Origin: Thunnus maccoyii
Lineage: Eukaryota > Chordata > Actinopteri > Scombriformes > Scombridae
Length of the DNA: 64,000 nucleotides
Reading direction: 5' to 3'
Assembly (NCBI RefSeq): GCF_910596095.1
Contig: NC_056552.1
Coordinates: forward strand, 11,079,111-11,143,110
The notes beneath the pieces were generated by a model, which saw nothing but the letters and a program-made list of their open reading frames with translations, ran no database searches and was not told the DNA's origin. Position numbers and translations under genes: made by a program. Shown here piece after piece: positions 49,015 to 60,492 of this stretch. Numbering within the stretch: the first letter of the stretch is position 1; every line of letters begins with the position of its first letter.

Positions 49015-50362
49015 GGATGTATTTTCTGCGTCTGAGTGTACCTTTTATTTACGACAGGACAATAAAGCAACCTAGTAGGTGAATCTTATAATAGGAATAT
49101 TAGCTGAGTTAATTATTCTATATCCGCAAAGATCCACGATGGCTAATTAGACTGTTGTAGACTATTATAACGTATATTTTATCTGTATATAACCGTCCTT
49201 ATTCACTTTTGTGGTCTGAGAAGAACTTTGCCCAAATAGTCTACTAACATAACAGTTTCTTATAGGCCATAGGTCATCTTCTCGACGCCTACAAAAAGGA
49301 AATTAACCCATGCAGCTATCAATGTCGTTTAATGGATGAATAATAATAATAGGCTCCCAGATCAATTTGTCATTTAATTGTGGCCAGATTAATCGAGAAA
49401 TTTTGTGGGGATAGCCTATTGTTTTTAAGTATTGTTATGCCTATTGTCATGTACCTAATTCTCGCTTATTTAAGAAGGCACAAATAATGTGGCAAAACAA
49501 TATAGGCCTATAGCAAGAGACAGGCTGTGCCTAAACATTTTCTATTGGCCTAAAAACGTAACAAAAATCCAATATAGCCTAATGTTTTCTCAAATGATGG
49601 TTACAATTAGGCTATAACCCACTATTTCTCAAGTCATCATATTTAAAAAGATGACCATCATTAATAAACTAAATTGAAATGATCTAATTTTAATATCTTA
49701 TTTTAGAGAGCACCCACATCTCTTCAGACCCTCACTGTGCCTTACTGCCTCGTTTTAAATATTTAAAGATCTCACCATCCTCACAAAAAAACCAAGATCT
49801 TACGGTTTGACTCAAATGAATGATTTTTTTTTCCAGTGTACATCACGATCATGAGGATAGATACATTTCTTTTTGGAACAAAATCTTTACTGAGTGTAAG
49901 ATCATATAACATCAGAATTCATACAGTATTCAATAATATCAGAGGAAAATCATAACACAAGAACAGAGGCTATTTTTGGCTCTTTCATGGCTTCAAAATT
50001 ACTGGCAAAACATTGCATCTTAGAAACAAGTGCCTGTCACCTGCAGAGTTTTCGGGGTATTTATTTCAAGGATCACATGATTGTCCTCACTATTACAAAG
50101 AGAAAAGGATTAGGACATGGGTTTTTTTTTTCTGTAAAAGTGAAATATAGATGCCACAGGCTGGTAGCCTAGCGTGAAGCCAACAGTATTGCACGATATT
50201 TGAAAATATCAAAATATTAAAATCCACAGTTTTAGCTACAAACACTAACACAAGTCCCTTTAAAATACATATGGACAGTCAACCCTGTTCAAAACATGTT
50301 CTTTTTTGAAGTGAATACATTGAAATATATTCACCCACTTTTGAGCATTTAACGAGTCCATC
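49015..50362. other. Interval between bub3 and hmx3; hmx2 absent
   Basis: No homeodomain-coding sequence or conserved HMX motif is present on either strand. The part above about 49.85 kb may be hmx3 3' UTR; a minus-strand AATAAA occurs at 50060-50065. The part near 49.1-49.7 kb is AT-rich with repeated TAGGCCTA-like words. In human, HMX2 occupies the corresponding interval. Confidence 0.6.
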
Positions 50363-50373
50363 AATAATAATAA

Positions 50374-50404
<31 letters not shown>

Positions 50405-50410
50405 AATAAT
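50363..50410 (+). repeat. (AAT)n microsatellite 1
   Basis: About 48 bp of AAT with one interruption. It lies in the likely hmx3 3' UTR or just beyond. Confidence 0.9.
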
Positions 50411-50502
50411 TTTCAATTGTCCCTCCTGCAACACACATGGGAGCTGTAAAGGGACTAAGTGTCTTGCTCAAGGACACTTCAGCAGGATAAAGATGATGAC
50501 CA
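50411..50502. repeat. Short dispersed repeat between two (AAT)n tracts
   Basis: AGTGTCTTGCTCAAGGACAC with TTCAGCAGG is a motif seen many times in teleost genomes. It contains a short inverted repeat AGTGTC..GACACT. It separates two AAT tracts, suggesting insertion or joint mobilisation. Confidence 0.45.

Positions 50503-50562
<60 letters not shown>
50503..50562 (+). repeat. (AAT)n microsatellite 2
   Basis: About 60 bp of pure AAT, ending 112 bp before the hmx3 stop codon in genome coordinates, so inside its likely 3' UTR. Confidence 0.9.
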
Positions 50563-50563
<1 letters not shown>

Positions 50564-50673
50564 TGACCTAACATTGTGTCCGTTGAATCTACAAAATATA
50601 CAAAATTGTAATTTTTTCAATGAAGGTCACTCTCATTTAAAAACATATGTACAACACATTAAGACAGTTGGTG

Positions 50674-51883
50674 CTAAACAGGCCTCAGCAGCGGGACAGG
50701 GTGGGAATAGTACATGTGGTGGGGAAAAGCCAGCAGGGACTGGCTGCCCTGTGAGTTTCCAGCGGGACCCCCGGTCGATTCTGGGGCTCCGTTCTCGTGG
50801 TAAAGTATGGGAACCCGCACAATCCTCTGCGCCGCCGCATGGCTCAGGTTGGCCGCCTCCAGCTCCGCAGCCAGCTGCCTTTTCCACTTATTCCTCCGGT
50901 TCTGAAACCAGATTTTGACCTGTGTCTCCGTCAGGTGCAGTGACGCGGCGAGGCCTGCTCTCTCCGAGCTGCTTAGGTAGCGCTTGATGTCGAAGGTGGA
51001 CTCCAGCTGGAAGACCTGACTCCTGGAAAACACCGTGCGTGTCTTCTTCTTCCTGCAAGGCTTCTTGTCGGAGTCCAGATCGTCCGTTTTTCTCCTCCAG
51101 TCGTCCTCCTGGTCTGTGTCTTTCTTTGGTTCTTCTGCGTCACTTTCATCTAGCGCGATATCGTCGTCCGCGCTTTCCTCTTTGGCATCTTGGTCACTTT
51201 TTTGGAGATCAGGGGAGCGCCTGTCATGTACCGGCAGGGGTTCCCTCAGGTTGGCCTTCTCAGACCCTGCACGAAAAAAATACAGTTTTCAAATTTGATT
51301 CACTAAGACAAAGTGATCTGCAATGACAATAACCTGTATTTTAGGGGAAAAATCTAGATATATATATTTTATTAGTAAAATATACATTTTTATGCTATTC
51401 CTTTTTCATTAATGTATACGTCATATAGTGTTTACTGACATTAATTCATGATATAAGCTATTTTTAAAATCCTTTAAATTTTCCCCCTCAAGATACGAAA
51501 TTGTATGCTTATAGGCCCCTCTCTTTAACATTATTTTGATTTTTTGAAAGCAAAACACAACAATATTTTTATTTGCAGAATTAGATGAGTCAATAATATC
51601 TACCTCCAGTCCTCAGATGAGTCCCGAGTGTGTATGGGTACCACCAGGTAGACGCTCTTTCCAAATACTGCGCTGATAGTCCAATTCTCTGTGTGGGCAA
51701 CTCAAACCGAGGGAAAGATAAGTCACCGAGCCGAGAGAAGAGGCTGCCTTCAAACACTCCTTTAGATGAGGCGAGGACGGTTTTCGGCTTCGTGGGTTTG
51801 TCTTCGATGTTCAGTAGGTTCTTTATGGAGAACGGTGAGTCTTTTGCAGGTTGGCGAGTCTCTTGCGCATCAGAGTCTGCCAT
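50674..51883 (-). CDS. hmx3: HMX3-type (NK5) homeobox transcription factor
   Basis: Two coding exons, 51604-51883 and 50674-51266, joined by a 337-bp GT-AG intron, encode 290 residues. The ATG at 51883 was chosen; the preceding codon is GTG. Residues 16-25 ([10 protein letters not shown]) match the N-terminal eh1-like motif of HMX3. [10 protein letters not shown] and [14 protein letters not shown] are further HMX3 motifs. Residues about 110-160 are acidic. The homeodomain spans about 166-225, with [12 protein letters not shown] and Gln50/Asn51 at 215/216. The family-typical tail is [20 protein letters not shown], and the protein ends VPLLRPV. The sequence is HMX3 rather than HMX2, which ends differently. 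HMX factors bind CAAGTG-type sites and act in inner ear, lateral line, hypothalamus and spinal interneurons. Loss of the neighbouring hmx2 suggests the teleost hmx3b copy. That paralogue assignment needs a tree; the HMX3 identity is secure. Confidence 0.95.
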
Positions 51884-52330
51884 CACCGCTTACTGTCCGA
51901 TGAGAATCACCATCAAAAATTTATAAAGAAAAAAAAAACTCCTGAAAAAACGCTCACAGGCTGTGATGAAATCATACAAGAGAAAGAGAAAAAAAGACCC
52001 TGAAAGTCGCCCGAAGCTGCGTCCAGCTCTTGATGATGACCGGAGTGAAAGCAGAGAGATCACTGCGCCAAACTTACACCAGCTTGATGTAATGATGAAA
52101 TAAAAAATGCCATCCGAGTTAAAACGCGCTCGGTCTCTGCGATTGGGCAGGTACAATAGCAAATGAGATTTGAGATGAAACCGCGAGGGGCTGTGACGAG
52201 AACAGACTCCAAAGAAAAGGCCGCGCAAGCGTTTTGGCTTCGGGTTCAGCAGTACGCACCCACTTATCATCCAATTAGATTAAAGAGAAAATTGTTTCAA
52301 GGTTTTTGGGGCGTGCACGAGCCGCAATCA
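51884..52330 (-). promoter_or_regulatory. hmx3: Likely 5' UTR and promoter of hmx3
   Basis: It is the upstream flank of the hmx3 ATG and relatively CG-rich between 52000 and 52260. A minus-strand CCAAT lies at 52142-52146. No clear TATA box lies at a useful distance (the CTTTATAAAT at 51918-51927 is too close to the ATG). The transcription start cannot be placed from sequence. Confidence 0.35.
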
Positions 52331-55300
52331 CCTGTCAGTAAATTGAATAAATGGTCCAGAGATTATCACACCTCAGTGTGGAGCTGAACTGGTGGGCTTT
52401 GGCACAAATATTGCGCAAATTGCGCATAGATTTTACGCACGCACTTGAAGCCACTGAAAACATATAAAACACAGAAAGAGGCCACTTTGTTGTTTTTGAC
52501 AAATAAAGAGAACAAGACACATCCATATACAGTAACCTATTGTAGCCTGAATTAATAAAAGAAATAGGAGAAACTGACACATAAAACAGTATCATATTAA
52601 TTTCTTATAGCACAAGAATACAGTAGATAATATACACTTTCTTGATTCACTCTTTTTTTGACGTTGCTTGTGTTGAACACTGCAACCTGCTGAGGATCAA
52701 CCTGTCATTCATCTTTTATTTCAAATATCCTCTGTTCCACCTGAGTGCAACAGGAAAGCACTGTAAATTTCACCGGGGCCAGAGCTCATTGACCTCGGTG
52801 TAATTTTATTAGTCAGGACGTGCTGCAGGCAGAAATTGAATGCTTACCATTGTGATAAAGGCTTTTCACATCGGCTTTGTTCAAAAGCATGTAAACCCAC
52901 ACCGACAGCAGGTGATCTAATGCATGAGGATGACATGAGTCTTGTATAATAATACTGGTGCTTGGATGCAACAGATTATATTTTTATGTGTAATGAGACA
53001 TTTATATGATCAAGTGCGATCAGATTGGATGATAAATAGGAGGTAATGGGCAGGAGGGAGATAGCCTTCACATTTATAAGCCGTCACAGTGCTTTTTTGG
53101 GGTAAGGCTGAAGGAAGAATGAATAAGTGAGGCTGCATTATGGGGAGGTATGATGAATGATGTTATGCTACTTGAGTTAAACAGCTGGCCTCTGCAATGT
53201 GCTTTGTATCAAGACATGATAAATCTGTCACTTTTAAAGCCCTAAAGCAAACACAAAAAATATGTCTGTCACTTTGGGCAAATGAGACCTGTGGGGGGAA
53301 ACATGGCTCAGACTTATCAGTGATCAGAAGAAATGTAGCAAATGCACATAAAACACAACATGGGCAAAATTTAAGATTCATCATTTAAACCAGATTTGAA
53401 GGTTATGCAGAGAACTAATCAAATAAATTGAATTTGCTCAACCTACAAATATGCAGCCTGTCCTTTTAGCTCATGGAGCACCCTCCAGCTCTAAAGGACA
53501 ACACTGTGTTTTGTGAAAAGCTACTTGAATCCCTGCATAATTAGAGGTCTCATAGCTGTGTTTAAGATGGGGGCGGAGAAAGAGGCCAGTGGAGCTGCAT
53601 TTGCCAATGCAAAGTGTAAAGCAGATAGCTGTGTTTTCATCAGATTATGTTGATTAAACAGGGGCTAGAACAAGTCAGAGTGGATCAGAGGGGAAAACAA
53701 AGTGCACTCAATCAATGATGCAAACGCATGCCCCAGTTTCCCCTTTTCAGTTTTGTCGTTTAAGTGATTTGGAAATGTCTGGGCAAATGTGGAGCTGATC
53801 TTATTAATATTATTTTGTTCTCTCTCTCTGTTCTCTTACGCTTAATTTTCACTCTATCGCTCCTAAGCAAGCACCAATATTATCTGTACAACTCAGATCA
53901 GACCCAGGGCAAGGTTTAAAATATAGAAGTTATATGTAATTACATTACACATAATTGATACTCACATATCTTCTACCACTAAAATACAAATAGGCTGCTT
54001 TTACAGGATGCAATGGTGATGAGAAGGCATGTTGGTTATTCTTTGTCTGACAAAAATCTCACAAACATACAATGATGACTAAAGATTTTCATGAGGAAAA
54101 GACATATTTCAGCTGAATCTAATTTCATAGGAGATGTTAATACACTCAATAAATGCTGTGTTTTATCTGGTGCCAACAGGTGACACTGCATATTTATTAT
54201 AAATAAAACACTAAATCTTATGATCAAAACATGAAATCTTATAGGGAATTCTCTTCCATGACAGAAACAGAATTGATAACATTTTGTTTTTATACCAACT
54301 AGAATGATCAATAAAATGTAAAATGGACATTTTTAGTTAATGTTTAGTCCAAAAAATGTATTTTCTTTATATTCTTGTCAGGTTTTTTATAGACCAATTT
54401 ACAAGAAACAGAAACAGAGGGAAAGCTTTGTTTCCCCTGCTAAAATAAATCAGTTTTAATTAAAAAAAGACATAATCTTGTTCAAGTATATGACTACTTT
54501 GTTATTCATTACCTTCATGGGAATCTAAATGTATTGTAATGCTGTGTTTTACTGCACCATATATGGCTTCAATACTACCAATATCTACCACTCTAGCACT
54601 TCTGAATCCTACTTATCCATCCTTGTTAATAATAAATATTGTCAAATATTGTCAAATATTGTCATTGATCCGTCACTGTACTTTTGTTAAACATGACTCA
54701 TGCTCATTTTTATAAGTGGTCATCATGGATAATGCTTATATTAGTGGTCTGTATACTTGGACACAGCTTGTCTATATAAAACAATAGACCTCATTTTATA
54801 CTGCTCGTGTTTTACAGGCCACGGAAATTTAATCAATCTCACCTGAAAAATTATCAGTGAGTCAATTATGCAAGTCTCTTTTCATCTGAAGCACCCGCAT
54901 AATTAAATTGATATAAAATATCATTAGAGGTGACAGGCTGTTATGAGATATGGTAATTGACTGCTGCTCTCAGTTGAGTAGCTGCAATGACTCCAGGTGC
55001 TGTTGTATCTCAGGAGAATGCTGCCATCTAGTGACAGAATCTGATATTAACCTGCATACAGTCAATCACACCAAAGTAAGATGACCAGTCAGTTACTACA
55101 GTATACTTCACATTTATTGATATTGTTAAAGTTATTGACAGATATTTTATTGTGAAGTGAATTATTTTTCCCCATATTTTCCCAAGAAGGAACTGTACAG
55201 TATTTATAAACCATATTAATGAGTGAACCATTACAATCTGCCTGTTTTGAGGTATTATACACAGAAAAAAATATTATTAAGTTATTGATCTCAGTCATTA

Positions 55301-55848
55301 CAAACCTTGTGGGAAGGCACTGAAACATTCAAAGAAAATTCCCAATCAACATCTTTCAAAAATGCATTCTCATACTGAAAGTAACACTTTAATATTGAAA
55401 TGATGTATCAAAGCACAAATGCTAAGATATGTTATTTGTACATTATTGATAAGCAGGCGGAGAAGACATGTATGAACATGAAGGAAGTAGTGTAAATCTA
55501 CATTTGACCATCTGAATCCTGGATTTTTGGAAAAGTCTCTTAGAAAGCAAATGGAAAGTAAAAAGCATCGTTAAACCAGATCAACCTTAACCCTAAAGCT
55601 GAACAAGTATAACCACATCAGTAACATCAGAAATGAGAAGGAGCAACATAATGAAGCACTGTAGTTTACAAGAGTACAAGTTGGTAATATTCAGGGCAAA
55701 CATCTGCAACAAACCTCTAAAAACATAACAGCAGGTCTACAGTAATGCATTGCTGCTACATTAATCCAACCAAAGTCATTTGACAAAAAAGAAAATACGG
55801 AGTGTAATATAGCGTTGTGCAATCTATCAGGCTCCAGTCACATGGCTT
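52331..55848. other. Interval between hmx3 promoter and acadsb 3' end
   Basis: No coding exon was seen and few repeats are obvious (a small tandem of AAATATTGTC at 54634-54664). The 3' UTR of acadsb probably occupies part of the right end. The blocks at about 52750-52890 and 54820-55010 have composition typical of conserved regulatory DNA next to homeobox genes. Confidence 0.5.
54820..55010. promoter_or_regulatory. Candidate conserved enhancer-like block
   Basis: It is repeat-free and dense in homeodomain-type cores: AATTATCAGTGAG, TCAATTATGC, ATAATTAAATTG and GGTAATTGAC within 190 bp, plus GAGGTGACAGGC. It lies 3 kb upstream of hmx3. This is pattern recognition only and cross-species alignment is required. 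Confidence 0.25.
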
Positions 55849-58800
55849 TCAGCTGTCATATTCCTTATCAATGAACTTGGCCATAGTAGTGAGCTGGATA
55901 TTTGTCGTGCCCTCATAAATGGTGCCTGTGCAAGGAGACAAAACACAGCATTAGAATGAATTCCCGTTGTAAAAAACAAGGTCAATTTTGTTAAATTCCA
56001 CTGCACAGAACATGAATCTACGGCTTTCACTATCAGGAGACAAGGGAACAACTGGCTTATTATGTAGCTCAGTTGTGCCGGTGCTCCAGCTGAGGAACTG
56101 GGGAGCCGAAATGGAGGTGATGAAAGGAAAAGTGACATTTTGCCCTGGCAGCTTCCTTAGCTGTGTGTTGGTATAATGACACTCCGGAGGGAGGGGTCAG
56201 ACAGGGGAATTCCTGCAGAGTCCGATTACAGCCGCTGCTATCAGCCCTTCTCTCCGCCCCACTCTGGTCCAATCACAAACAACTACACCCGACCTTCCTG
56301 CGGCTCTCATGAGCCGTGTCCTCTCCACATTGTAGTCACAGTTACCAAAACCACCTCTAATCCTGACAACAATCTAACAAACATATTTTCTAGTGGTGCT
56401 GAGTCCAAGTATATTTCTGTGGTCATGCTCACCAATTTTACAGTCTCTGTAGTATTTCTCTATGGGGTAGTCTTTGGTGAAGCCCACTCCACCCATCCAT
56501 TCGATGCATTTAGATGTGGTTAAGGTTGCAACCTGAGGAAAATAAAACAAAACAGATATACAACTTTTATTTAACCAGAAAAATGTTTAACTTAGATTGA
56601 AAATCTCTTTTTCACAGGAGTGTCGTGGGCAAAAATACAGCAGAACCGTTACAATCAGCAAAACATCCTTGTATTTAACTCAATTCAGTGAATCAGGAAT
56701 CTCACCTCTGCAGCGAAGTATTTAGCCATGCAGGCCTCCTTAATGAAAGGTCTGCCAGCTTCCTTCAGACGAGCAGCGTTGTACGTCAGCAGCCGAGCAG
56801 CTTCAATCTGTGTTGCTACGTGGGCTATTTGGTGCTGCATGCCCTAGAACACATAAGTACCATAACAACATAAAAACTCATTGAACAATATGTTGGCCTC
56901 CAGAGTAATGTCATCAACTACAAACATGTTATCTAAAGTAAAAGAAATCTTTTTAGGTCTTTACCTGGAAGTCAAAGATACGTTTTCCAAATTGCACCCT
57001 CTGTTTTGTGTAAGGAATAGTCTGGTCAAAGCAACCCTGTGCCAGCCCCACCATCTGAAACACAGAGACACAGCAAGAATGCTTAAAATATTAATTTTAC
57101 AGTTTTTAATCTTAAATAGAGCACCTTTAGTATGCTTTAAAGGCATATGATGCAGGATTTTATGAAAAAACAATGTATAGACCCATACAAAAATAATCCC
57201 TCTCAATCATCCCTTATGACCGACTAGAAGTGTGTGGCGGTGGATATATCTACGGAGACCCTGCCCTTTGCCTGTATTTTCTTATTATTTTGCTGTATTT
57301 GGGATGTTTCTGGGCATCAACCTTTGGGTAATGGGTGTGTAGCCCCCAGCTAATGACAGCGTGCATGGTGTAAAGTTGGGACTCTTAATGTAATGACCAG
57401 GTTACATCGCTGCTTTCTGTGTCTGTTTGAGTACCTTCCCGCAGGGTTGTGCGAAGGTGTTGGCTTGTTTATTTGTGCTTTAGAACACGATCACCGTGAA
57501 ACAATCAGAAAATAATGTTTTATTTATTTGATTCACGGCTTTGTTCTTGCTAATACCGCTTGCTCTTTTCATTCACTCTCTAGTTCGCTTGACTATCACT
57601 GCTCTCACTCTGGTGTCATTGAGCCAGGAAGGAGGGGCCAAATTTGAATGCTGACCAATCCTGCATAACATGCCTTTAAGAACACTTTTTATCTAAAAGA
57701 GAAGTTTTAAAAATACCTGAGCAGCGATTCCAATCCTGCCTTCGTTCAACATTCCGATGGCATACTTATACCCATGACCGATGTGTCCCAAAATGTTCTG
57801 CTCTGGTACCTACGATGGAGGGCAGAAAGTTAGTAAAAGCCACATGATGTATGTCTTTCACAGAAGTCTGGAACAAATCAAAGTGTTTGTTAGTACCTTG
57901 ACATTGTCAAAGTTGAGCGGGCAGGTGGAGGAAGCGCGCAGACCGAGCTTGTTCTCCTTCTTGCAAATCTCAAGTCCCTCCGTGTCCCGGTCTACAATGA
58001 AGCAGGTGATGCCTCTGTATCCCTGTCGATCACACACGAGTTTGATGTAATATTTGTACATTGAAGGAGAACACACTAAAGTACCAAAAGCATCGGTGTC
58101 TATAGATTTAGTTAGGACTGAATTAGAAAAATTTTGATTCAAATATATGACTTTAATCTTGCATTTATTCTTTTGTTTAACAGCTAAATTTCATTTGAGT
58201 GAGATACTACAAGCTCTAAACTGGATGACAGGATGTTAAATGAGATTATTATTAAATTGTGCATTACTTTTTGGTGGACAACAGGAAGTGTGGAAACATG
58301 AGCAGTTACTCACAGCGGAGGGGTCTACATTGGCCATCACCAGGAATACACCTGCATGCTCTGCATTACTGATCCACAACTTGGCTCCATTGATGACATA
58401 ATAGTCCTTGTGTTTTTCAGCACGTGTCTTCAGAGCAAAGGCGTCACTCCCTGACGCTGCCTCAGAAAGGCAAAAGCTACCAATCTATGTGTGACATGAC
58501 ACAAACATATAAGAATGAGCAGGAAAACATTCCAGAAAATGCAGTGCAGAATATGCTTGATGTACATGTAGTTTGACAATCTCAAAACATCTTTTAGGCC
58601 TCAATCTACGAGAACAACAAGAGAATTTTAGAATTGACCAACCAATGACAATGTAGTGTTTTCATACCACACCCTGGAGTGCTCACTGAGAGGCAGAATG
58701 TAAAATTTCTCACCATGTCAGTTGACAGTCGGGTGAGGTACTGCTCTTTCTGATCTGGCGTACCCAGATTGGAAACCAGTGTGTTGATCAGTGTGTTCTG

Positions 58801-59771
58801 GATGTCGCAGAGCACAGCCACAGAGGGGTCCACCTTCGCCAGTTCCTCAATGACCAGAATGGAGGAGAAGAATGTAGAGCCAGTGCCACCGTATTCTGGG
58901 TCAATCTCAATTCCCATGAGCTGTAAAATTTCAAGATCAGAGTCACTGGATAGAAAGAAGTCACTGACAGATTTTTAACATCTGTTCATTTACTATTAGA
59001 TGTGTAGCAAAAAAATGTCCCTTACACCCTGTTCAAAGAGAGATTTTATCACTTCCTCGTCCATGACAGAATTTTCATCCATCTTTGACACAAATGGGGC
59101 AATGCGCTCTTGTGCATACTTTTTAACTGTCGAAAAGCAAGACATATGATTAGTGTTTTAAAGCTTTTTTTAATCTCCAGTTTTCAGAAGCAACGTGGAC
59201 CTGGTTTTCCCTGCTCACCTGCTTCCCTCATCATGCTCTCCTCCTCTGAATATGTCTGCAGGGGAGGGAAGGCGACCACCCCAGCCGCCTGCTCTGAGGA
59301 CACATGTGGGGCAGATTTGGTGGACCTGCTCCTCCATCCAGCCTGGCATGCACCCCATTGTCGAGAGATCTGTCTGCAAGACTGAAAACACAATAGGCAA
59401 AAGTAGATATATATCAATATGCCTGTTTGGGTAAATGCACAACTGAATAACAGCGCAGGTCACTCATGTGAGCCACTTTTCACCACTAATGTTGTGATCA
59501 TTTAGACGTTTCTTTTAAGACTGAGTTGCTACTGGCTAGTCTATAATGAAATAAGTTCGTTTGTGCTCTAAAGCTAGCGTTAGCCGTCAGTTAGCTGGTA
59601 ACGTTACGTTACAAAACCCAGCCATGTTACGTAATTCAAGAGTGAACGATTGATACAGGGGAAAATAATAAAAATAGAAAAAATGAATGCAGAAAACCTG
59701 CACATGTAAATATCAATGGTCATAATAGTCGGTCTCACCTTTGAGAAAGTCCTAAACAACGGAGAAGCCAT
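55849..59771 (-). CDS. acadsb: Short/branched-chain specific acyl-CoA dehydrogenase, mitochondrial
   Basis: Eleven coding exons join in frame on the minus strand: 59739-59771, 59219-59381, 59026-59126, 58714-58920, 58314-58484, 57897-58022, 57717-57809, 56965-57054, 56706-56843, 56433-56532 and 55849-55925. The product has 432 residues, the same length as human ACADSB. The Arg/Ser-rich N terminus without acidic residues ([20 protein letters not shown]) is a mitochondrial presequence. Acyl-CoA dehydrogenase signatures are [17 protein letters not shown] and [20 protein letters not shown]. The predicted catalytic base is Glu of [10 protein letters not shown], near residue 412. The enzyme is an FAD homotetramer that oxidises 2-methylbutanoyl-CoA in isoleucine breakdown, passing electrons to ETF. 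Intron 7 is mostly a transposon-like element. It is head to head with ikzf5, as in human. Confidence 0.97.
57137..57679. mobile_element. About 540-bp MITE-like element in acadsb intron 7
   Basis: The left end TTTAAAGGCATATGATGCAG and the reverse complement of the right end (TTAAAGGCATGTTATGCAGG) are inverted repeats of about 24 bp. The interior has no open frame of note. The intron is 662 bp (57055-57716), so the element fills about four fifths of it and stops 37 nt from exon 7. No clear target duplication was resolved. Confidence 0.65.
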
Positions 59772-60236
59772 GATTTGTTACAAAATGTTTACATGCGTGC
59801 ATTCAGCTGAGGGGTGACGTTGCCTTCAGGTACACCGTGTACGCGTTAGATATTCCATTGCTGTGTATGGAATGCAAAGGCATGTTTATTATGAATATTT
59901 GACTTATTTATACTTAATAATAGACAGTTACCATATGATGATTACATGAAAGGTACGAACTCTGGACACTGCAGAAAAAATATCTGTTGATTGGGAAGCG
60001 TTGTTGAGACTAGTTTCTAATAATAATTTAGTCACCACGGGTTTTTCCGGTAGTTCGCGAATGCAACAGCTGCGTTTGTGGGGACACGGAACACTGACGT
60101 AACAGTAAAAGAAACGGAAGCTGTCAAGCGTTTACCGTTTACCTGGTTACGGTTGTAGCCGGAAAATTTACCCCCAGGGCCCCCTTTTCACCCCTCTCTC
60201 GGCTTAGCGATAATGTTGCTCAGACGCTGAAAGGTA
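59772..60236. promoter_or_regulatory. Divergent acadsb / ikzf5 promoter region with ikzf5 first exon
   Basis: Less than 330 bp probably separates the two transcription starts. TGACGT lies at 59815-59820 near acadsb. TGACGTAA lies at 60095-60102 and the ETS-type CGGAAG at 60115-60120 toward ikzf5. No TATA box was seen. A non-coding ikzf5 first exon likely ends at the strong donor GAAAG|gtaagg (60233) and splices to the acceptor at 60471. Confidence 0.5.
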
Positions 60237-60492
60237 AGGTATGAACCGCGCTGAGACTTGTGTTAGATAGTCGGTATAACAATAATAAAAACTGTCGTAA
60301 GGGCCGCGCTAGCTAGGTGACGTTAGCCTTGTTGATAATAGCTATGAGCTAACCATTGTCATGGTTTATAGGCAGTTTTGTTAGCTACTGTGGGTTATCA
60401 GTTATCAAATGTGAAAGCAGAGATTTGTCACATGTCCGACTACAGGCTCGCGTTTTCTGGATTTTTTTCAGGTACAACACTAAAGACGAAAA

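Noticed and set aside
49015-50362. Searched for hmx2 between bub3 and hmx3
   Set aside because: No homeodomain, HMX2-type C terminus or exon-like frame was found on either strand.
50633-51326. Several open frames antisense to, or frame-shifted in, the hmx3 exons
   Set aside because: They result from the GC-rich, biased codon composition of hmx3. Only the frame with the homeodomain is conserved.
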